Made by a program: the position numbers and the translations under genes. This document shows positions 59,516-64,000 of a DNA stretch of 64,000 bases, piece by piece (within the stretch, counting starts at the first letter, position 1; each line of letters begins with the position of its first letter). The notes under the pieces are model-generated. The model searched no databases and was not told the origin of the DNA. It was given only the letters and a program-made list of their open reading frames with translations. The DNA is from Edwardsiella piscicida (GTDB taxonomy: Bacteria > Pseudomonadota > Gammaproteobacteria > Enterobacterales > Enterobacteriaceae): contig NZ_MPNU01000001.1 of assembly GCF_001896205.1 (NCBI RefSeq), positions 2,941,467-3,005,466 on the forward strand, written 5' to 3'.

Positions 59516-60473
59516 ACCAATTCAGATGGAACGCGGCGTGAAATACCGCGACGCAGACAAGATGGCCCTGATCCCGGTGAAATCCGTCGCCGTTGAGCGT
59601 GAGCAGATGCTGCGCAAGCCGGAGTGGATGAAGATCAAGCTGCCGGCCGATTCCAGCCGAATTCAGGGTATCAAGGCGGCGATGCGCAAGAATGGCCTGC
59701 ACTCCGTGTGCGAAGAGGCCTCCTGCCCCAACCTGGCCGAATGTTTCAACCACGGCACCGCCACCTTTATGATCCTGGGCGCCATCTGCACCCGCCGCTG
59801 TCCGTTCTGTGACGTGGCCCACGGTCGTCCGCTGGCGCCCGACGCCAACGAACCGGAAAAGCTGGCGCAGACCATCGCCGACATGGGACTGCGCTACGTG
59901 GTGGTCACCTCCGTTGACCGCGACGATCTGCGCGACGGCGGCGCCCAGCACTTTGCCGACTGTATCCGCGCCATTCGCGCCAAAAGCCCGCAGATCCGCA
60001 TCGAAACCCTGGTGCCGGACTTCCGCGGCCGCATGGATCGCGCCCTGGCGCTGCTGCAGGACAATCCGCCGGACGTGTTCAACCACAACCTGGAAAACAT
60101 TCCGCGGCTGTACCGCCAGGTGCGCCCCGGCGCCAACTATGAGTGGTCTCTGCGCCTGCTGCAGCAGTTCAAGCAACAGCATCCGCAGATCCCGACCAAG
60201 TCAGGGCTGATGGTAGGGCTCGGCGAGACCAATCAGGAAATTATTGAAGTGATGCGCGATCTACGCGCGCACGGCGTCACGATGCTGACCCTGGGGCAAT
60301 ACCTGCAGCCGAGCCGCCACCATCTGCCGGTGCAGCGCTACGTCAGCCCAGAGGAGTTTGCCGAAATGAAGGCCGAGGCGATGGCCATGGGCTTTACCCA
60401 CGCCGCCTGCGGCCCCTTTGTCCGCTCCTCTTACCATGCCGACCTACAGGCTCAGGGCATGGAGGTCAAGTAA
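59508..60473 (+). CDS. lipA: Lipoyl synthase
   Basis: 321 residues from ATG 59508, the E. coli length ([20 protein letters not shown]). Radical-SAM enzyme with the auxiliary-cluster cysteines in [13 protein letters not shown] (CX4CX5C, near 68-79) and [13 protein letters not shown] (CX3CX2C, near 94-101), plus the C-terminal RSSYHAD serine motif. It inserts two sulfurs into the octanoyl chain. It overlaps lipB; the LysR gene ybeF that separates them in E. coli is absent. A hairpin with GCGCAGGGC arms lies at 60489-60517. Confidence 0.97.
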   Translation: MSKPIQMERGVKYRDADKMALIPVKSVAVEREQMLRKPEWMKIKLPADSSRIQGIKAAMRKNGLHSVCEEASCPNLAECFNHGTATFMILGAICTRRCPFCDVAHGRPLAPDANEPEKLAQTIADMGLRYVVVTSVDRDDLRDGGAQHFADCIRAIRAKSPQIRIETLVPDFRGRMDRALALLQDNPPDVFNHNLENIPRLYRQVRPGANYEWSLRLLQQFKQQHPQIPTKSGLMVGLGETNQEIIEVMRDLRAHGVTMLTLGQYLQPSRHHLPVQRYVSPEEFAEMKAEAMAMGFTHAACGPFVRSSYHADLQAQGMEVK

Positions 60474-60612
60474 GCGCGTACAAACGCAGCGCAGGGCCGA
60501 TCGGATCAGCCCTGCGCTACCGCCGTTGACAAAACTGGTTACAACTTAGGGATGTTCCTTCTTCCCCCGATTCCGGAGTGCGCCCCCTCGGCCCGCTCCC
60601 CGAATATCCGGA

Positions 60613-60813
60613 TTATTCTTTATTCTCTACCCGGGGCGCCGCCTCTGCGCCGTCACTTTTTTTGGCCGCCGGCGTCTCGTCGTTCATCGCTTTTTTGAAC
60701 CCCTTCAGCGCCGCCCCGAGATCGGACCCCAGCGTACGCAGCTTATTGGTACCAAACAGCAATACGATCAGCACAGCAATGACCAGAAGCTTGGTAATAC
60801 TAATACCTTCCAT
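60613..60813 (-). CDS. tatE: TatE, Sec-independent translocase TatA-like subunit
   Basis: 66 residues (E. coli TatE 67). One N-terminal helix ([17 protein letters not shown]), hinge, then the amphipathic helix [20 protein letters not shown] and an acidic tail. TatA/TatE subunits form the twin-arginine pore. Position after lipA on the opposite strand matches E. coli tatE. The ATG at 60813 fits the family; an upstream in-frame extension does not. Confidence 0.95.
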   Translation of the reverse strand: MEGISITKLLVIAVLIVLLFGTNKLRTLGSDLGAALKGFKKAMNDETPAAKKSDGAEAAPRVENKE

Positions 60814-61038
60814 AAATACCTTCTTATGTTGTATACCGCACCGCCCAGGCGGCCGAAGAAACATCGCTTGCAGTAAGCAAGGGTTATTAACCGTAAAAAC
60901 GGCTAACGGCGCAAAAACAAGATGTAACAGAGTTAAACGAACTGTTCTCAGTCCGCGAACCGCGGCAGGCGAGGAGAGAGGAAAGAAACGGGGGAAAGGG
61001 GCCGACCGCAGACGCGGCCCGGCATGGTGACCCGTCGC

Positions 61039-61368
61039 TCAGGGACGGTCGCTGCTCTGCGCGCCCAGCGTGGCCAGATACGCATTAAACGCCGCCGCAT
61101 CGCGCGCCAGCGCCTCGATATGTCCGCCCACGATCTTGAACTGGCGCAGCAGGCCGTTGTTCTCCGGCAGCGAGCCCAGATCGACCAGCTTACGGGTCAG
61201 CTGCTCATTCTGCTGCAGCAGGGCCGCCTCGCGCTGACGCGCCTGCGCCAGCTGCAGCTGCATGCCTTCACACTCCTGCTGCCACGCCAGGCGCTGCTGT
61301 TCAAAGCTTGATTTCAGATCGTCCAGCGCTGCCAACGAATTCCGCAGCTGTACTTCCAAGTCAGACAT
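61039..61368 (-). CDS. Small coiled-coil protein, resembles MbeD/MobD-type proteins
   Basis: 109 residues, starting at ATG 61368 with GGGGGAAGG before it. MSDLEVQLRNSLAALDDLKS opens a long heptad-rich helix (about 1-70, many Gln, Leu and Glu), followed by LGSLPENNGLLRQFKIVGGH and a short C-terminal helix. There is no signal peptide or membrane segment. I do not recognise a named enterobacterial gene. The N-terminal half resembles the coiled-coil MbeD/MobD proteins of ColE1-type plasmids in length and pattern, but no other plasmid genes are near, so function is open. Confidence 0.7.
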   Translation of the reverse strand: MSDLEVQLRNSLAALDDLKSSFEQQRLAWQQECEGMQLQLAQARQREAALLQQNEQLTRKLVDLGSLPENNGLLRQFKIVGGHIEALARDAAAFNAYLATLGAQSSDRP

Positions 61369-61610
61369 TGCACCTTCCCCCGGACGGTACGGCGCAGCGC
61401 GCCGCACATCGCCGATACATTAACTACGTCACATGACACCCGATACACCGGCCTTTTCTTCTTACGCCAGTCATCATAATTAGCTTGCTGGATAAATGCG
61501 ACCCTTTGCCGGGGGTTACCCAAGAATTCAAGCAAAATCCTATACGTCCGTCAGCCGTCGTACGGCATCCACGCCTGTGCAGACCCACCGCGCGGCGGTG
61601 GGTCGCACGC

Positions 61611-62528
61611 TTACGGCAGCGGGTTGCCCGCCGCCAGATAAATCTGATACCACTCCTCGCGGCTCAGGCTCACCTCGCACGCCTGCGCAATCTGCGCCAG
61701 CCGCTCCGCATTCATGCTGCCGGCCACCACCTGCATCTGCGCCGGATGGCGCAGGATCCAGGCCGTCGCCAGCGTGGTCTTACTGACACCGTGGCGGGCG
61801 GCGATCGTCTCCAGCGCCTGATTCAGCGGCGCAAAGTCCGGATGATCCAGGAACACCCCGCTGAACATGCCGAACTGGAACGGCGACCAGGCCTGCAGGG
61901 TAATATCATGCAGGCGGCAGTAGTTCAGCGTATCGCCGTCGCGATCGACGGCGGCGTCGCTCTGCACATTGACGTTGATCCCGCTGCGCACCATGCCGCA
62001 GTGGGCGATGCCAAACTGCATCTGGTTCACCCGCAGCGGCTGCGTCAGAAACTTCTGCAGCAGCGCCATCTGCAGCGGCGCGTGGTTGGATACCCCAAAG
62101 GCCCTGACCTTGCCGCTCACCTGTAGGCGGTCGAACGCCTCGGCCACCTCCTGCGGCTCCACCAGCGCATCGGGGCGGTGCAGCAGCAGCATATCCAGAT
62201 AGTCACACTGCAGGCGCTGCAGGATATCGTCCACCGACGCCATAATATGGCGGAAGGAGAAATCATAGTAGCCGCGGCGGATCCCGCACTTGGACTGAAT
62301 AAAGACCCCCTCTCGCCGCGCGCCGCTCAGGCGGGCCGCGCGGGCAAAGCGACGCTCGCACTCCCCGCCGCCGTAGATATCGGCGTGATCGAACGCGCTG
62401 ATCCCCAGCGCCAGCGCGTGGTCGATCAGGCTGGCGGCCTGGCGGTCGTCCAGTTCGGTCAGGCGCATGCAGCCCAGCGCGATGGCCGAGACCTGCGGGC
62501 CGTCGGCGCCCAGTGTCATCTGTTTCAT
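61611..62528 (-). CDS. Aldo/keto reductase (YdhF-like)
   Basis: 305 residues from the ATG at 62528, which has GAGGAG 5 bases upstream. AKR TIM barrel with the catalytic residues in FDHADIYGGGECE (Asp, Tyr), IQSKCGIRRG (Lys) and DYLDMLLLHRPDAL (His), and the NADPH-binding region toward the C-terminus (LATAWILRHPAQMQVVAGSM). The sequence is closest in my memory to E. coli YdhF. The substrate is unknown. No operon partner on this strand within 240 bases. Confidence 0.88.
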   Translation of the reverse strand: MKQMTLGADGPQVSAIALGCMRLTELDDRQAASLIDHALALGISAFDHADIYGGGECERRFARAARLSGARREGVFIQSKCGIRRGYYDFSFRHIMASVDDILQRLQCDYLDMLLLHRPDALVEPQEVAEAFDRLQVSGKVRAFGVSNHAPLQMALLQKFLTQPLRVNQMQFGIAHCGMVRSGINVNVQSDAAVDRDGDTLNYCRLHDITLQAWSPFQFGMFSGVFLDHPDFAPLNQALETIAARHGVSKTTLATAWILRHPAQMQVVAGSMNAERLAQIAQACEVSLSREEWYQIYLAAGNPLP

Positions 62529-62676
62529 CTTCACTCCTCTCTGTGCTAAACCCGCGGCGGCGGGCGTCGGTGGGTGTCCCCGAGTATGACGCTCACTATG
62601 CCATAGGCGGCTGACCGCAGGCCGTCGGCGGCGTAACATTTATCACGCCGGCTGTAACAAACTTATACGTTTATGG

Positions 62677-62704
62677 GTATGACAATTTCATAAAAAGATC
62701 ATAC
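62677..62704. promoter_or_regulatory. NikR operator upstream of the NiCoT gene
   Basis: GTATGA (62677-62682), 16 bases, TCATAC (62699-62704): a perfect match to the E. coli NikR operator consensus GTATGA-N16-TCATAC. It lies 93 bases before the start of the nickel/cobalt permease gene and would allow repression when intracellular nickel is ample. Confidence 0.8.
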
Positions 62705-62796
62705 ATTCCCCTTCCGTAACGGACGGTCTGCGAATATTCCCCACCGCCTGCCCCTCATCAGATCGACGCCGTCGGCGCCACGGGAGAACACAGCAC

Positions 62797-63825
62797 ATGA
62801 CAGGGTACTCGGACAAACAACGGGGGCTGGCGCTGCTGGCCCTGCTGATCGCGGCCAATCTCGCCGCCTGGATCTGGGCCTTTTGCGTCTTTCGCCAGCA
62901 CGCCGTCATGATGAGCGCAGCGCTGCTGGCCTACGGTTTTGGCCTGCGCCACGCGGTGGACGCCGACCATATCGCCGCCATCGATGCCGTCACCCGCAAG
63001 CTGATGCAGCAGGGGAAAAAACCGCTCGGCGTCGGCGCCTTCTTCTCCCTGGGCCACTCCACCATTGTGATTCTGGCCTGCCTGGCCATCGTGCTGACGT
63101 CGATGGCGTTTCGCGATCGCATCGATGCCCTGCACCAGTACGGCGGGCTGATCGGCACCGCCGTCTCGGCGCTGTTCCTGCTGGCGATGGCCCTGCTCAA
63201 CCTGCTGATCCTGCTGGGTGTCTGGCGCCAGTTTCGCCGCCTCACCCGCCCCGGCGCCGCGGCAAACGAGGCGCCGTGGGACGATGAGCTGCCCGGTGGC
63301 CTAATGACCCGTCTATTCCGCCGCACCTTTCGTCTGGTCACCCGCAGCTGGCATATGTACCTGGTGGGATTTCTGTTCGGCCTCGGCTTTGATACCGCCA
63401 CCGAGGTCGGCCTGTTGGGCATCTCCGCCTCGGCGGCCAGCCACGGCCTCTCCCTGTGGTCGCTGATGGTCTTTCCGGCGCTGTTCACCGCCGGCATGGC
63501 GCTGGTGGACTCGCTGGACAACTTTGTGATGGTCGGCGCCTACGGCTGGGCCTTTTCCCACCCGATCCGCAAGCTGTACTACAACCTGACCATCACCGCC
63601 GCCTCGGTCGCCGTCGCGCTGATCATCGGTGGCCTGGAGGCGCTGGGGCTGATCGCCGACGGGCTGCAGCTGCAGGGGGCGTTCTGGCAGTTCATCGGCC
63701 AGCTCAACGATCGGATGGGCAACGCCGGCTTCTGGGTCATCGGCGGCTTCATCCTGTTCTGGCTGCTGTCGCTGCTCAACTACCGCTGGCGCGGCTACGA
63801 CCGCATCGCCCTGCGCGTCGGTTGA
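62797..63825 (+). CDS. Nickel/cobalt permease, NiCoT family (HoxN/NixA type)
   Basis: 342 residues with about eight membrane helices. The NiCoT signature is intact: GFGLRHAVDADHIAAIDAVT in helix II (HX4DH, about 47-66), FFSLGHSTIVIL (about 82-93), LFGLGFDTATEVGLLGIS and ALFTAGMALVDSLDN. These permeases take up Ni2+ or Co2+. The NikR-type operator upstream argues for nickel, perhaps for hydrogenase. E. coli uses NikABCDE and has no NiCoT gene. ATG at 62797 has GGGAG about 12 bases upstream, a modest ribosome site. Confidence 0.92.
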   Translation: MTGYSDKQRGLALLALLIAANLAAWIWAFCVFRQHAVMMSAALLAYGFGLRHAVDADHIAAIDAVTRKLMQQGKKPLGVGAFFSLGHSTIVILACLAIVLTSMAFRDRIDALHQYGGLIGTAVSALFLLAMALLNLLILLGVWRQFRRLTRPGAAANEAPWDDELPGGLMTRLFRRTFRLVTRSWHMYLVGFLFGLGFDTATEVGLLGISASAASHGLSLWSLMVFPALFTAGMALVDSLDNFVMVGAYGWAFSHPIRKLYYNLTITAASVAVALIIGGLEALGLIADGLQLQGAFWQFIGQLNDRMGNAGFWVIGGFILFWLLSLLNYRWRGYDRIALRVG

Positions 63826-64000
63826 GTAAAGTTACAATTCGCACCGTGATCTGCTGCGGCGTTAACGCTATGATCGTCCCATCCGGCCCGCCGAGCTCCC
63901 CGCCCGGCGCCCGGTCACAGGGAGAACAGGCCGCGGCGGCGGCGGACGATACGTGAAAACGCCAGGCGATCCCGCCACCGTTCACGCTGCGCGCGAGCCG
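63826..64000. other. Right edge after the NiCoT gene, no gene resolved
   Basis: 175 bases. A GTG at 63953 opens a frame (MKTPGDPATVHAAREP) that runs off the window and could start another gene, but its ribosome site is weak and the visible part is too short to judge. Confidence 0.2.

Noticed and set aside
60578-61030. 150-codon plus-strand frame across tatE
   Set aside because: Overlaps tatE fully on the opposite strand; low-complexity Arg/Ser/Pro composition.
62529-62796. Cobalamin or NiCo riboswitch before the NiCoT gene
   Set aside because: I could not find the conserved cores of either class; the NikR operator explains regulation better.
1-64000. CRISPR array, insertion sequence, prophage or defence system
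   Set aside because: No spaced repeats, transposase, phage or nuclease-type genes were seen; almost all of the window is accounted for by conserved genes.

Overview
The window is ordinary, dense chromosome of an enterobacterium. Base composition is high in G+C, with strongly GC-biased third codon positions. Several gene strings match the Escherichia coli order around kdp, nag, the glnS/metT tRNA cluster, leuS and lip. The differences from E. coli fit the Hafniaceae, most probably Edwardsiella: a secreted GH20 chitobiase joined to chiPQ, a full-length DUF523-DUF1722 protein beside phrB, no cobC, no ybeF, and high G+C. The genus is an inference from memory of gene order and protein sequence; no search was run.

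Layout. 1-1.6 kb (minus): start of phrB, a DUF523-DUF1722 protein and ybfA. 2.0-9.9 kb (plus): kdpFABC-kdpDE, the high-affinity K+ pump and its two-component system, with a KdpE-type site upstream. 10-12.2 kb (minus): seqA-pgm. 12.5-15.2 kb (plus): ybfF, ybfE, fldA, fur. 15.4-19.9 kb (minus): chiP-chiQ-chb, for chitooligosaccharide entry and cleavage. 20.4-22.1 kb (minus): glnS. 22.3-29.6 kb: nagE divergent from nagBAC, then an inverted AlaX-type editing gene, then nagD. 29.9-31.5 kb: asnB. 31.7-32.5 kb: seven tRNA genes (Met, Leu, Gln, Gln, Met, Gln, Gln). 32.6-41.4 kb: ubiF (minus), miaB, an inserted AbgT-family transporter (minus), and ybeZ-ybeY-ybeX-lnt. 41.7-46.5 kb: gltIJKL, rihA, ybeL (minus). 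46.8-60.5 kb (plus): leuS-lptE-holA-nadD, rsfS-rlmH-mrdA-mrdB-rlpA, dacA, ybeD, lipB-lipA. 60.6-63.8 kb: tatE, a small coiled-coil protein and an aldo/keto reductase (all minus), then a NiCoT nickel/cobalt permease (plus) behind a perfect NikR-type operator.

How the genes work together. The 15-30 kb part is an amino-sugar module. ChiP admits chitooligosaccharides, Chb splits them to GlcNAc, NagE imports and phosphorylates GlcNAc, NagA and NagB convert it to fructose-6-phosphate, and NagC represses. NagC-like palindromes lie upstream of chiP, nagE and nagB. The chiP leader carries a perfect complement to the ChiX small-RNA seed. The leuS-lipA stretch combines cell elongation (MrdA, MrdB, DacA, RlpA), outer-membrane assembly (LptE), ribosome maturation or silencing (RlmH, RsfS), NAD synthesis and lipoate synthesis.

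I found no phage, IS element, CRISPR array, toxin-antitoxin pair or defence island, and no clearly new multigene system. The items most worth a second look are regulatory sites (ChiX target, NikR operator, NagC pairs, GcvB-like leader, a chiP/chiQ intercistronic hairpin), lineage-specific insertions (AlaX in nagBACD, AbgT between miaB and ybeZ), and an unassigned 109-residue coiled-coil protein that resembles plasmid MbeD-type proteins.
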